A DNA stretch of 64,000 bases. It comes from Pantoea sp. IMH (GTDB lineage: Bacteria; Pseudomonadota; Gammaproteobacteria; Enterobacterales; Enterobacteriaceae). Numbering within the stretch: position 1 is the first letter of the stretch; every line of letters begins with the position of its first letter. The notes beneath the pieces were generated by a model that was not told the origin of the DNA, searched no databases, and worked only from the letters and a program-made list of their open reading frames with translations. Shown piece after piece: positions 28,676 through 37,537 of the stretch. The stretch lies in the NCBI RefSeq assembly GCF_000599885.1, contig NZ_JFGT01000005.1, positions 868,001-932,000 on the forward strand. Reading direction: 5' to 3'. The position numbers and the translations under genes are program-made.

Positions 28676-28879
28676 CTAAGCTGGCCGGACCCTGACTTTG
28701 TCTGGATGACCACTCTTTCCATTGTCGTGGGTATGATCGGGGTCAGGTTCGATGATAACGATATAATCGACGCCTTTACCTTCCCGCATTAACGTCACTA
28801 ACTCCCCAGCCCGGGGTTCCGAATCAAAATCATGTTCTTCTTCAATGCCACTATCTTCAAACGTCACGGTTATTTTCAT
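28676..28879 (-). CDS. Hypothetical acidic protein, 67 residues
   Basis: This gene has a clear GAGGAAG ribosome site, ATG 28879, and a proper terminator, so it is likely real. The product is small and strongly acidic (TFEDSGIEEEHDFDSEPRA, EPDPDHTHD), with a basic tail (KVRVRPA); no family is recognised. It may be cargo of an element inserted at the tRNA, or a small regulatory or inhibitor protein. The function is unknown. Confidence 0.65.
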   Translation of the reverse strand: MKITVTFEDSGIEEEHDFDSEPRAGELVTLMREGKGVDYIVIIEPDPDHTHDNGKSGHPDKVRVRPA

Positions 28880-29113
28880 TTATCTTCCTCTTTCCGATAA
28901 ACCGGGTCATTACCCCGAAGAGAGTTTGCTAACTCTTACCTGTAGAAGGGTAGCCTATCCTGAAAATAACCCCTCAGCCCGGCGGACTGCTGCATATCTG
29001 AGTGCGACTATCCTTTTGCGCCCACCGTTATACGACGATACCTTGCGTTACCAGCCATGTTCTGATGTACGCGGCGCTCTTACTGGCAAACGCCAGGCTG
29101 TCCCGCCGCAAAA

Positions 29114-29497
29114 TTACGACGGCTTTTGCAGATTCTGTTCATGCTGCATCCGGCGGGCGCGGCAGATATCGGCATGATTTTCATCGGCCCAGCGAATAAG
29201 CGTCTGTAGCGGCACCAGAAAAGAGTTGCCCAGGTCGGTTAAGGCATATTCCACGCGCGGAGGCACTTCAGCATAGACGGACCGGCTGATATAACCATCC
29301 GTTTCAAGGCGTCTTAAGGTACGGGAAAGCATCTGCCGGGAGATATCACCAATTTCCCGGTTGAGCTCATTAAAACGAACCCGCCGTCCTGCCAGCGCTT
29401 CAAGGATGAGCAGGCTCCATTGATCGCCAATCTGATCCAGCACATCGCGTATCGGGCAGGGCTGCCCAAATTCAGCGATATCGTTATTGTTGTCCAT
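29114..29497 (-). CDS. HxlR-family transcriptional regulator
   Basis: This 127-residue winged-helix regulator has the HxlR signature: PCPIRDVLDQIGDQWSLLIL, RRVRFNELNREI, ISRQMLSRTLRRLETDG and VEYALTDLG. The single early Cys (Cys15-like in PCPIRD) is the redox or electrophile sensor position of YodB/HypR-type relatives. ATG 29497 follows GGGAGAGACAGG; the longer frame is not supported. It is divergent from an oxidoreductase gene that it probably controls. Confidence 0.88.
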   Translation of the reverse strand: MDNNNDIAEFGQPCPIRDVLDQIGDQWSLLILEALAGRRVRFNELNREIGDISRQMLSRTLRRLETDGYISRSVYAEVPPRVEYALTDLGNSFLVPLQTLIRWADENHADICRARRMQHEQNLQKPS

Positions 29498-29604
29498 CCT
29501 GTCTCTCCCTTCGCCGCTATAAGTCAGTTTGGTGTGACTTAGTGAATAAATTTTGACCTCTTGTTGAGGCTCCGGAAGCACTGTACCATCCAGTTTTCTG
29601 ACAG

Positions 29605-29633
29605 TCTATTTTTGTTACCTATGTAAAAACAAG
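29605..29633. promoter_or_regulatory. Candidate HxlR operator
   Basis: An imperfect dyad TTTTTGTTAC-CTAT-GTAAAAACAA lies between the divergent regulator and oxidoreductase, just before the AAGAGGAATT ribosome site. HxlR proteins bind such A/T-rich dyads; the assignment is inferred. Confidence 0.35.
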
Positions 29634-29644
29634 AGGAATTCATA

Positions 29645-30256
29645 ATGGCACACGTCGCGCTTATTGGTGCTTCAGGACAGGCAGGTTCACGTATTTTGAA
29701 AGAACTTTCAGACCGTAATCACAGGGTGACCGCCATTGCGCGCCATCCGGAAAAGATTGCAGCGCTTCCGCACGTCACCGCCCATGCCGGTGACGTCGCA
29801 GACCCGGTAAACCTTGCCCGGTTGCTGGCCGGACACGACGTCGCGATCAGCGCGGTCACCTTTATAAATACAGCGCCGCAAACGTTAATTGATGCCGTCC
29901 GCTCGGCGGGCGTCCCCCGCTATCTGGTCGTAGGTGGCGCAGGCAGCCTTCTCGTTGCCCCCGGGCAACGGCTCATGGATCTGCCTGATTTTCCCGCGGC
30001 TTATCTTCCGGAAGCCAGGCGGGGCGCTGAATTTCTGGCATGCCTGCGCGAGGAAACAGCGCTGGACTGGACCTTTCTGTCGCCTTCAGCGGAGTTTGTC
30101 GCGGGTGAGCGTACCGGCACCTTCCGGATCGGCAGCGAATATCTGTTGTCGGGTGAAAAGGGGAGTCTGATTTCATTCGAGGATTATGCAGTTGCGCTGG
30201 TGGATGAAATTGAGCAACCCGCACATTCACGTCAGCGATTCACGGTAGGTTATTAA
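29645..30256 (+). CDS. NAD(P)-binding oxidoreductase (atypical SDR, NmrA/YwnB-like)
   Basis: This 203-residue cytoplasmic protein begins ALIGASGQAGSRILKEL, a dinucleotide-binding Rossmann motif (GASGxxG), and has VVGGAGSLLV and LDWTFLSPSAEF typical of atypical short-chain dehydrogenases related to NmrA and flavin reductases. No YxxxK pair is obvious, so it may be a sensor or quinone/electrophile-handling enzyme. It is divergent from the HxlR gene and followed after 3 nt by an NTF2-like secreted protein, suggesting one operon. Confidence 0.85.
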   Translation: MAHVALIGASGQAGSRILKELSDRNHRVTAIARHPEKIAALPHVTAHAGDVADPVNLARLLAGHDVAISAVTFINTAPQTLIDAVRSAGVPRYLVVGGAGSLLVAPGQRLMDLPDFPAAYLPEARRGAEFLACLREETALDWTFLSPSAEFVAGERTGTFRIGSEYLLSGEKGSLISFEDYAVALVDEIEQPAHSRQRFTVGY

Positions 30257-30259
30257 AAA

Positions 30260-30730
30260 ATGAGAAAGTTTATCCTGCGTTTTATGCTGGTAGTGGGACT
30301 TGCAGCGGCGGGCAGCACGCTGGCGGCGCCCGCCCCGACGGCACGGAATATTGCCGCTGAAGAGGCTAACCGGCAGCGGGTTGTGGCGTTCTATGACAGA
30401 TTTTTCAACCATCACGAGGTGAAAGAGGCGGCCACCTTCGTTGCTGAAAACTACCGGCAGCATAATCCCGACGTGCCAGATGGCAAAGCGCCCTTTGTGA
30501 ACTATTTCACCGGCTTTTTCAGGGATAATCCGCACTCCCGCGCCCGTATTGTCCGCAGCGCCGCCGATGGCGATCTGGTCTGGCTGCAGGTGCATTCCAC
30601 CAACGGCAGTCAGGATCGCGGGCAGGCCGTGCTGGACATTTTCCGCGTGAGCAACGGTATGATTGTTGAACACTGGGATATTATCCAGAATGTTCCTGAG
30701 CAGGCGGCCAATAATAATACAATGTTCTGA
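30260..30730 (+). CDS. NTF2-like (SnoaL-type) protein with signal peptide
   Basis: This 156-residue protein has a signal peptide (MRKFILRFMLVVGLAAAGSTLAA), then a SnoaL/NTF2-like cone fold: VVAFYDRFFNHHEV, YRQHNPDVPDGKAPFVNYF, and LVWLQVHSTN, ending with IVEHWDIIQNVPE. Family members include isomerases and hydrolases of small molecules, and many have no known activity. It directly follows the oxidoreductase gene and is probably co-transcribed and HxlR-controlled. Confidence 0.8.
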   Translation: MRKFILRFMLVVGLAAAGSTLAAPAPTARNIAAEEANRQRVVAFYDRFFNHHEVKEAATFVAENYRQHNPDVPDGKAPFVNYFTGFFRDNPHSRARIVRSAADGDLVWLQVHSTNGSQDRGQAVLDIFRVSNGMIVEHWDIIQNVPEQAANNNTMF

Positions 30731-30786
30731 GTAACGGGCGCTGCGGCGTTAACGCGGCGCCTGTGTAGTCGTCAGCCTCGCGCGCC

Positions 30787-32937
30787 TCAGGGCGGCGTAT
30801 TTTTCGTTAGCTGCGGCTTCAGAAAACGCAGATTCACAATGGCGCCATCGGTCGGCACCGTTTCCAGTTCGTTCACCTCCATACTCTTACCCTCAGGCAG
30901 GCTCATGCTGTCCACGGTGATGCGGTTAACCCGCCACGGCGTCAGATAGCTGACCAGCAGATTGCCGTTCGCGCTGGTGGTTGAACCAAACTGATTATAA
31001 AAACCGATACCGGGGCTTTCCGGCACCTGCACCAGCGCCACCGTACTGCCCAGCGTCTGGCCGGGAACGATGCCCTGGTCATAAAGCAGTATGCTGCCGC
31101 TGACGTCACTGTGATAGTCGCGCTGCGCACCGCTACGGTTCATGCTCAGGTTCAGTTCACCGCTGTTGTACTGATAGCCAAAACTGGTTTTCAGAGCGTC
31201 ATCGCCGTGTTCGGTATGCTGGGCGGTGACGTCATAGCGCAGGCTGTAATCATCCAGTGCCGAACCGTAGAGGTTCACTCCGGCGCTGTTATGATCCCGG
31301 CTGGCTAAATCAGAAACCAGCGCGACGTTGCTGAAATGGCTGCCAAAGGTGAAGGGGATGCTGATGTTGATGCCGAGGGTCGACTCCGGCGCAGCGTCGG
31401 CGTAGCGGTCATAGCCGCCATAAAGGGAAATATCGACCTCTTTCCAGGTGGCGTTGACGCTCAGGGTCAGGCTGTTGCTCCCCGCGTCCAGGCTGCGCGA
31501 TTTCAGCCAGCGCCACGACAGGCTCAGACTCGAATCCTCGTCAAAATTCTGCGTCAGCTCCAGTTGGGTTTCCAGGGTACGCTGGGTGGTAGTGTCATCC
31601 CATCCCCAGGCCAGCATGGTGGCCCGCTCCAGACGCTCCTCAAAGGAACGGTACTGGCTGCCGGAGGGGTACCATTGTAGCTGGGCATTCAGGCTGGTTT
31701 CGGTACGAAAAAACGCTTTCGCGTATCGCAGACGCCCGACGCTGCCGCGCAACGCCTCATGCTGTTGGGTGTAGCGCGCCGTACGCATATCCGCTGACAG
31801 CGCGCCCCATTTGCCCAGGTTGCCCCCCACGCCAGCCACATAACTCAGATAGCGCTTGCCCTGCTGAACGCCGCCAAAAAGGGTCGTGCGGGGGGCGATG
31901 CCCCAGGAAAGGGAGCTTTGCCAGAAGCGCGCTTTCTCCGTCTCCACGCCGTGTGCCGGTTTATAACGTCCTGCGGCCAGTTCGTAGCTGAACATGCCAT
32001 GCTGCGCCAGGTTTGGCATGATGGAGTAGGGCAGCGAACGGGTGCGCTCGGTACCGTCGCTCTCCTGAATAGTGAGCTCCAGGTTGCCCTGTGAGTCCGG
32101 CGGATAAAAATCCCTGATGATAAAAGGGCCTGGCGGAACGTGGATACGGTAAACGCGTGCGCCATTCTGGTGAATCGTCACCTCTGCTTCAGAACGCGCA
32201 TAGCCGTTAATCTGCGGCGAATAGGGCCGCCAGCTGTCCGGGAACATCGCCTCATCGCTGGCAAGCGACAAGCCCCGGTAGGCCATACTGTCGAACAGAT
32301 TTGATGAGGTGTAACCGTCGCCGGCGTTAAGGCGCGAGCGCAGCGGCGTAATGCTGCGCCACAGGGAGGCGGAGTTGCTGTATGAACCCTGCTGTTTATC
32401 CGCTTCCCGCCAGAAAGTGTTCTGATAACGCAGTCGCCATGGCCCCACGTTCAGGCCGTTTTCCAGCACCAGCGTGGCGTCGGTGCCGGACGTATCCCAG
32501 TTGTACTGCGCCCGTTTGTTATCCACATCCAGCCGGTAATTCACAAAGAGCGCGTTGATGCCATCATCCCAGCGACTGGTACTGACGCCGTTCTGCTGCG
32601 GGTTAAACGCCTCTTCCGGAAAAAGCAGGGTCAGCAGATTGGCTTCCGGGCGGTACCAGAACTGAAGTGAAAACTGCCTGGCGGCTTCTGCGGTAAGGCA
32701 GCCACTGGCATCCCAACTGAGCTGGCTGAGGACGAAAGATTTTACGCCCCACTCTTCCAGCAGCGGGCGGGTCAGGCAAGGGGTGCCGGAACGGAGATTG
32801 AGAGAAATGGCGCCTTTATAGGCGTTATTAAGAATGACCCAGGTTTTTGTATAGGCAAACGCTGCCTTTATCGTCAGTAAAAGCAGTAACATCAGTAAGG
32901 TAGCGCGAATCGTCATCCCTGACTCAGCCATCATCAC
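30787..32937 (-). CDS. Lone fimbrial usher, shortened at both ends
   Basis: This 716-residue outer-membrane usher is short for a family of about 800-860. After the signal peptide the protein begins at the WVILNNAYKG strand, so the extreme N-terminal part of the chaperone-binding domain is missing. It ends soon after LETVPTDGAIVNL, the point where the two C-terminal domains normally begin; the bases after the TGA do not restore the frame. The barrel itself looks intact (VPPGPFIIRDFYP, ESDGTERTRSLPYS). No chaperone or pilin gene is next to it. ATG 32916 is an alternative start; a hairpin covers the ATG cluster at 32931-32937. It may be a decaying gene or a usher acting with partners elsewhere. 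Confidence 0.8.
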   Translation of the reverse strand: MMMAESGMTIRATLLMLLLLLTIKAAFAYTKTWVILNNAYKGAISLNLRSGTPCLTRPLLEEWGVKSFVLSQLSWDASGCLTAEAARQFSLQFWYRPEANLLTLLFPEEAFNPQQNGVSTSRWDDGINALFVNYRLDVDNKRAQYNWDTSGTDATLVLENGLNVGPWRLRYQNTFWREADKQQGSYSNSASLWRSITPLRSRLNAGDGYTSSNLFDSMAYRGLSLASDEAMFPDSWRPYSPQINGYARSEAEVTIHQNGARVYRIHVPPGPFIIRDFYPPDSQGNLELTIQESDGTERTRSLPYSIMPNLAQHGMFSYELAAGRYKPAHGVETEKARFWQSSLSWGIAPRTTLFGGVQQGKRYLSYVAGVGGNLGKWGALSADMRTARYTQQHEALRGSVGRLRYAKAFFRTETSLNAQLQWYPSGSQYRSFEERLERATMLAWGWDDTTTQRTLETQLELTQNFDEDSSLSLSWRWLKSRSLDAGSNSLTLSVNATWKEVDISLYGGYDRYADAAPESTLGINISIPFTFGSHFSNVALVSDLASRDHNSAGVNLYGSALDDYSLRYDVTAQHTEHGDDALKTSFGYQYNSGELNLSMNRSGAQRDYHSDVSGSILLYDQGIVPGQTLGSTVALVQVPESPGIGFYNQFGSTTSANGNLLVSYLTPWRVNRITVDSMSLPEGKSMEVNELETVPTDGAIVNLRFLKPQLTKNTPP

Positions 32938-32959
32938 GGGCAGCCAGGCCGCCCGTGAT
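32933..32959. promoter_or_regulatory. Hairpin over the usher start codons
   Basis: ATCACGGGC (32933-32941) pairs with GCCCGTGAT (32951-32959) around a 9-nt loop, and the ATG cluster at the usher start lies partly in it. It could terminate the DUF1090 transcript, or hide the usher start from ribosomes. No T-run follows. Confidence 0.4.
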
Positions 32960-32976
32960 GGCTTTGCGATGGTGTA

Positions 32977-33408
32977 TTACTTCAGAGAAGCCAGTTCGGC
33001 GCGAGCCTGATTTAGCTCTTCCTGAATTTCACGCACATCGGCCTGTTTTTCCGCCAGTTTACGCTGGTATTTAGCGATCTTCTTAGTATTGCCTTTCGCT
33101 TTCGCTTCGCTCAGATCTTCCTGAACTTCAGCAACGTCTCCCCGTTTTTCCGCCAGCTTTCTCTCCAGCTTTCTCACGTCTTTCTGGGCATCAGCCAGCA
33201 CGCTGGCGTTAGTGCAGTGCGCTTTGACTTCAGCCAGCGCCTGTTTCAGGCCTGCAACTTTGTAAGCGTTGCCAAACTGCTGGCTGATTTTGATCTCTTT
33301 TTCCAGTGCGGCGCTTTTGGCAGCGCAGCTCTCTGCGGCATAGGTAGAAGCGGAAGCGAACATACCTACTGAAGCCACTACAACCAGAACGGATGCTAAT
33401 TTTTTCAT
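32977..33408 (-). CDS. DUF1090 periplasmic protein (YqjC-like)
   Basis: This 143-residue protein has a signal peptide (MKKLASVLVVVASVGMFASASTYA) and a long helical, coiled-coil-like mature part rich in Lys, Glu and Ala (VRKLERKLAEKRGDVAEVQE and similar repeats). The two Cys (ESCAAK and AHCTNA) probably form a disulfide. It fits DUF1090/YqjC, a family of unknown function. GGAGAAAGACG precedes ATG 33408; a start at 33435 would precede the signal peptide. It stands alone. Confidence 0.85.
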   Translation of the reverse strand: MKKLASVLVVVASVGMFASASTYAAESCAAKSAALEKEIKISQQFGNAYKVAGLKQALAEVKAHCTNASVLADAQKDVRKLERKLAEKRGDVAEVQEDLSEAKAKGNTKKIAKYQRKLAEKQADVREIQEELNQARAELASLK

Positions 33409-33514
33409 CGTCTTTCTCCATCGTTGATGTATCACCGGGGCGGGATGTCCCGGCGATCTCCTGATAACAACAGAGTACTGCAGTAGCAGAGGTCAAAACG
33501 ACGCAGAAGCGTCC

Positions 33515-36500
33515 TCAATTTCTGTAGTCCGTGGCCTGGGAAAGTTGTGCGCCCTCAAACCAGTGCTGCAATGTGGCGCGAAGCAGCATAAGCTCCGCTT
33601 CAAGTCGCCGTAGTCCTTCAGGGTCCGGAGCCGCTTCCTGCGTTTCGCAGGCGGCTTCCAGCGTCGGGATATCCAGTAGCTGAATGCCGCCGCGCAGTTT
33701 GTGCAGCGTCTCCCGCAGTGAGAGATGCGGCGCGTCATACCAGGCGCGTATCTGCGTCAGGGACTCATCCAGCACGGAAAGCTGCAGCGAGAGGAACAGG
33801 GATAAATGATCGCCTTCCAGCAGTTCGGGAGGCAGATTCTTCGCAGGAGACCACTGTGGCAGCGGCGGAACGTTATCTGCAAGCGTTACGCTTGCGAGTA
33901 ACTCCGTCAGCATGTTCAGCGTCACCGGCTTAAAGAGGCAGTCACGCATGCCAGCTTCACGGGCCTCTTCCCGGATGACCTCGCGAGCATCCGCCGTTAC
34001 CCCGAACACGATGATGCCGGGATACTGCTCATGGATGATCCGCGTCAGTTCAACACCGCTCATGCCGGGCAGATTACAGTCGGTAATGACCACGTCAGGC
34101 CGGGTGCCAGCCAGCTTTTCCAGCGCGGCTTTCGGGCTTTCTGTGCTGATAACCCGGTGTCCCAGCCAGCCCAGCTGCTGGGCGAGTAACATTCTCCCCG
34201 CCGGATTATCATCCACAATCAGCAAGCTGAGCGACACACTGCGCTCATGCGCGCAGGACGTGATGGCAGGGACGTCGGGCAGCGCGGCCATGACGGGCAG
34301 TTTAAGTTGGACTGTCACCAGAGTGCCGCTACCCGGTTCGCTCTGTAAATTTATGCTGCCTGCCATCATCTTCGCCAGATTCTGACAGATATAGAGGCCC
34401 AGCCCGCTGCCCTGGGAGACACCCGGATTGTTCCCCTGGGAAAAAGGGCGGAAAAGCCGCTGGCGCGTGGCCTCATCAATGCCTTCACCGGTATCTTCCA
34501 CGTCGATACGCAGGCGCAGATAGCCATCGTCCCGCCCGTCAAGCTGCACGCGCAGCGTGACCTGGCCGCGCCGGGTAAACTTGATCGCATTACCGGCCAG
34601 ATTAACCAGGATCTGCCGGAAGCGGCTGCGGTCTACCAGCACGTCATCATGAAGATCGGCATCAAGCTCCAGCACAAACGCCAACTGTTTTTGCGCGGCC
34701 ATGCCTTCTAACAGCATGGCTGGCTCTTCGATCAGCTTACGTAACGACGTACGTTCGGGACGAAGTATCAGGCGGCCTGACTCAATGCGCGAGACGTCAA
34801 GAATATTGCCAATCAGCAGTAACAGCGCACCGGCGGCATCCCAGGCGACCTTCACCGATTGCCGGTTTTGCGGCGTATCGCCGGGCCGCTTCATCACCAG
34901 CTCTAACAGCCCAAGAATGGCGCTGACCGGCGTGCGGATTTCATGACTCATGGTAGTGAGAAACGCGCTCTTTGCCCGGCTGGCGCGGTTGGCGCGGCGC
35001 TGGGCCTGCCTGAGCCTCTTCACCAGCGCCACGACCCGTTGCCGGTGACGTCGCTGATGGCGATAGCCAAAGGCGACAGCGATAAGCAGCAGCACCATTG
35101 TCGCCATCACGATGATGAACGCCATGCTCAGCGGAATCGTTGCTGGCGCGGTTGAAGAAAAACTGTTACCTGCGTTACCGCCCCGCGTAATCGCATGGAG
35201 ATCCTCAGGTGGGATATTGATCAGCGCTTTATTCAGAATGGTAATCAGCGGCCATGCCTGACGCGATGTACCAAACGCGAAGCGCATCGGATCGATATCG
35301 ATACTGCCGAGAATATGCAGCGACGCGTACGCTTTATTCTGCAACAGGGTGTTAGCGACAATCAGCGGCATCGCGATCATTTTCCTTTCGCCGTGGATCA
35401 CCCGGTTAAATCCGTGTCGCCAGGTATCAACCTTTTCAGGCATTCCGCCGCTCTGCTTGCGCAGCCAATCTTCAGGTGACTGGCCGTCCAGGCTGATGAC
35501 GGTGGGATTAATCGCATCCGCTACGTGATCCACGCGGCCCACCATGACCCAGGAGTTGTAGAGCCAGGTTCGGGTGGTCAGCAGATCGGATCGCCAGATA
35601 TCCTTTTGCGTCACGCCCGCGATGACATCGTCCTTACCCGACTTTACCGCGTCGAGCGCGGCTCGCTGGGTAGGATAACGCTGGATATCAAAAGTAAAGC
35701 CGGTACGGAGCTGAAGCGCAGTGAGAATGCTGGCGATAATGCCGTGAAGCTGTCCGCTGTCGTCAAAAAAGGCCACGGGAGGATTATCCTCCGCCACGGC
35801 TACCCGGATGCGTTTGTGTTCGCGGATCCATTTATGCTCCAGCGAGGTAAAAACGGGCTGCTGCTCGCTCAGGGAAAGCGGAATGCCGCCGTTCCAGCGG
35901 CGGTGGATCTCCACGCTGGCGCTTTCCGGCAGGGCCTTCATCACCTTATTCAGCACGTTAATCCAGGTCTGCATCTGCGGCAGAGCGGCAAAGGAAAACC
36001 CAGAAACGTGAAACGGCGAAGCGAGAGGCCGGATCAAAAGATTGCTGATATTGGACTGGCTCACCAGATAACGTGCGGTCACGCCATCGCAAAAAAAGAG
36101 ATCGGTTTTCCGGAAGGCGAGCGCCTCCAGGGCGTGGCGGGGAGAATGGAAAGAGACGATCTCCGCCTGCGGATAACGCCGCTGCACTTTTTGCTGGTCA
36201 TAGCCCGGCGCGATGGCGATTTTCCTGATGACGTTATCAGGGCTGGCCTCGTTATTGACCACCTCAACGGCGATATTGGGACTGTAAGGCTGGCTCAGCA
36301 CCAGACCCTGGCTGCGCTGATTGTCGCTCGCCTGGGCGATAAAATCAGCCTGACCCGCGCGCAGAGCGGCCAGCGCCGCATCATAGTTTTCATAGCGTAT
36401 AACGGCGATCTCAATGCCAAGGTTATCCGCTGCCAGACCGATAAAATCGGCGTTAATACCGCCATAATCATTCAGCCCGGTGGTGATATCGTAGGGCGGC

Positions 36501-36688
36501 GACATCGGCAGCCAGACGGCAAGGCGGATCCTGCGGTGTTCCCGTACCCAGCGCCATTCGCTGGCGCTCAACCCCGGATCGGCAATCACTTCAAGGCTGC
36601 GGGAGAGAAGCTTAAGCGGTTCCTGGGCCGCCGCACAATGCGCCATTGCGCCGGTAAAAAAGAGCAGCAGCCAGCTAACGATTCGCAT
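33515..36688 (-). CDS. Hybrid sensor kinase of BvgS/EvgS type
   Basis: This is a 1057-residue multidomain sensor. It has a signal peptide (MRIVSWLLLFFTGAMAHCAAA), two periplasmic SBP_bac_3 Venus-flytrap domains (~40-260 and ~285-510), one membrane segment (IPLSMAFIIVMATMVLLLI), then a HisKA with SHEIRTPVSAILG (His ~580), HATPase_c (NLAGNAIKF, DTGEGID, GSGLGLYICQN), receiver (IVDDNP, Asp in VITDCNLPG ~869) and Hpt (His in LHKLRGG ~995). No PAS domain is obvious. ATG 36688 is chosen since GGGGAGGG lies upstream and the signal peptide starts there; the gene overlaps the regulator by 14 nt. The signal sensed is unknown. Confidence 0.92.
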   Translation of the reverse strand: MRIVSWLLLFFTGAMAHCAAAQEPLKLLSRSLEVIADPGLSASEWRWVREHRRIRLAVWLPMSPPYDITTGLNDYGGINADFIGLAADNLGIEIAVIRYENYDAALAALRAGQADFIAQASDNQRSQGLVLSQPYSPNIAVEVVNNEASPDNVIRKIAIAPGYDQQKVQRRYPQAEIVSFHSPRHALEALAFRKTDLFFCDGVTARYLVSQSNISNLLIRPLASPFHVSGFSFAALPQMQTWINVLNKVMKALPESASVEIHRRWNGGIPLSLSEQQPVFTSLEHKWIREHKRIRVAVAEDNPPVAFFDDSGQLHGIIASILTALQLRTGFTFDIQRYPTQRAALDAVKSGKDDVIAGVTQKDIWRSDLLTTRTWLYNSWVMVGRVDHVADAINPTVISLDGQSPEDWLRKQSGGMPEKVDTWRHGFNRVIHGERKMIAMPLIVANTLLQNKAYASLHILGSIDIDPMRFAFGTSRQAWPLITILNKALINIPPEDLHAITRGGNAGNSFSSTAPATIPLSMAFIIVMATMVLLLIAVAFGYRHQRRHRQRVVALVKRLRQAQRRANRASRAKSAFLTTMSHEIRTPVSAILGLLELVMKRPGDTPQNRQSVKVAWDAAGALLLLIGNILDVSRIESGRLILRPERTSLRKLIEEPAMLLEGMAAQKQLAFVLELDADLHDDVLVDRSRFRQILVNLAGNAIKFTRRGQVTLRVQLDGRDDGYLRLRIDVEDTGEGIDEATRQRLFRPFSQGNNPGVSQGSGLGLYICQNLAKMMAGSINLQSEPGSGTLVTVQLKLPVMAALPDVPAITSCAHERSVSLSLLIVDDNPAGRMLLAQQLGWLGHRVISTESPKAALEKLAGTRPDVVITDCNLPGMSGVELTRIIHEQYPGIIVFGVTADAREVIREEAREAGMRDCLFKPVTLNMLTELLASVTLADNVPPLPQWSPAKNLPPELLEGDHLSLFLSLQLSVLDESLTQIRAWYDAPHLSLRETLHKLRGGIQLLDIPTLEAACETQEAAPDPEGLRRLEAELMLLRATLQHWFEGAQLSQATDYRN

Positions 36689-37310
36689 CGTCGCCCTCCC
36701 CGAAAACCAGAGCGATGAGCTGGCTGAGATCGTCGCAGCCACATTTTTGCAGCATTCGCGCTTTATACGTACTGATGGTTTTGTTGCTCAGCATCAGCAG
36801 ATCGGCAATCTCTTTATTGCTTTTTCCCTGCTTCAGGTAGTTGAGCACCGCGATTTCACGATCGGAAAAACGGCTCAGCAGCGCAGCCGGATCGTCGCGC
36901 TTTTCGCTCACGATGGCGGCCCGGAACAGGGTGCCTTCCGGGAAGCACTGGTAGCCAGCCACGATCAGCCTGCAGAGCGGCTCGACGTTTTCCAGCGGCA
37001 TATTTTTATTTACGAATCCCTGTGCGCCTGCCTGTAGCGTTCGCAGGGCATAGATTCCCGCGGGCTGGCTGGTGAAAATGATTATTTTAAGATCCGGAAA
37101 GTGATGTTTAATGCGGGGCAGTAAATCGAGGCCGTCGGCGTGCCTGAGCTCAAGGTCCAGAATCAGTAATTCCGGACGCTGCTGATGCAGCTGTGCCAGC
37201 AGGTTCTCGCCGGAAGAGGTGCTGACGACGATGTCGCCCTGCTTTTCCAGCAGCACCTTCAGCGCAAAACAGATTGCCGGGTGATCGTCGACGAGCAGAA
37301 TTGAAATCAT
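36675..37310 (-). CDS. Response regulator, NarL/FixJ type (BvgA/EvgA-like)
   Basis: This 211-residue regulator has a receiver domain with ILLVDDHPAICFALK, phospho-acceptor Asp52 in LILDLELRHADG and Lys in FVNKNM, plus a LuxR-type helix-turn-helix (LSRFSDREIAVLNYLKQGKS, LSNKTISTYKARML). ATG 37310 is chosen because AGGGAAAAGT precedes it. It should take phosphate from the Hpt domain of the overlapping kinase gene. No dedicated operator was recognised; a small secreted-peptide gene is next upstream and may be a target. Confidence 0.92.
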   Translation of the reverse strand: MISILLVDDHPAICFALKVLLEKQGDIVVSTSSGENLLAQLHQQRPELLILDLELRHADGLDLLPRIKHHFPDLKIIIFTSQPAGIYALRTLQAGAQGFVNKNMPLENVEPLCRLIVAGYQCFPEGTLFRAAIVSEKRDDPAALLSRFSDREIAVLNYLKQGKSNKEIADLLMLSNKTISTYKARMLQKCGCDDLSQLIALVFGEGDDANR

Positions 37311-37537
37311 ACTTTTCCCTGTACTAATGGCGTCGTACCGCCTGACGTCAGCGCGCTCCTGCGCTGGCAGAGCGTTATCATAGACAATGCCGGGTAAAAA
37401 GCACAATCTCAAATACGTTAAGGTGGCGTCAGCCGTAGGGGAACGGCGCTGAAAACGCAGGACAGTGGCGCGATCTGACGGGGCTGGTGCTTAAAAAAGG
37501 TGGGGCATCGCCAGCGATATCCCACCGGGAGGCTGAC

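Noticed and set aside
28394..29113. Direct repeat of the tRNA 3' end (an att site pair)
   Set aside because: No second copy of the T-arm/acceptor end was found downstream, so no intact integrated element can be shown.
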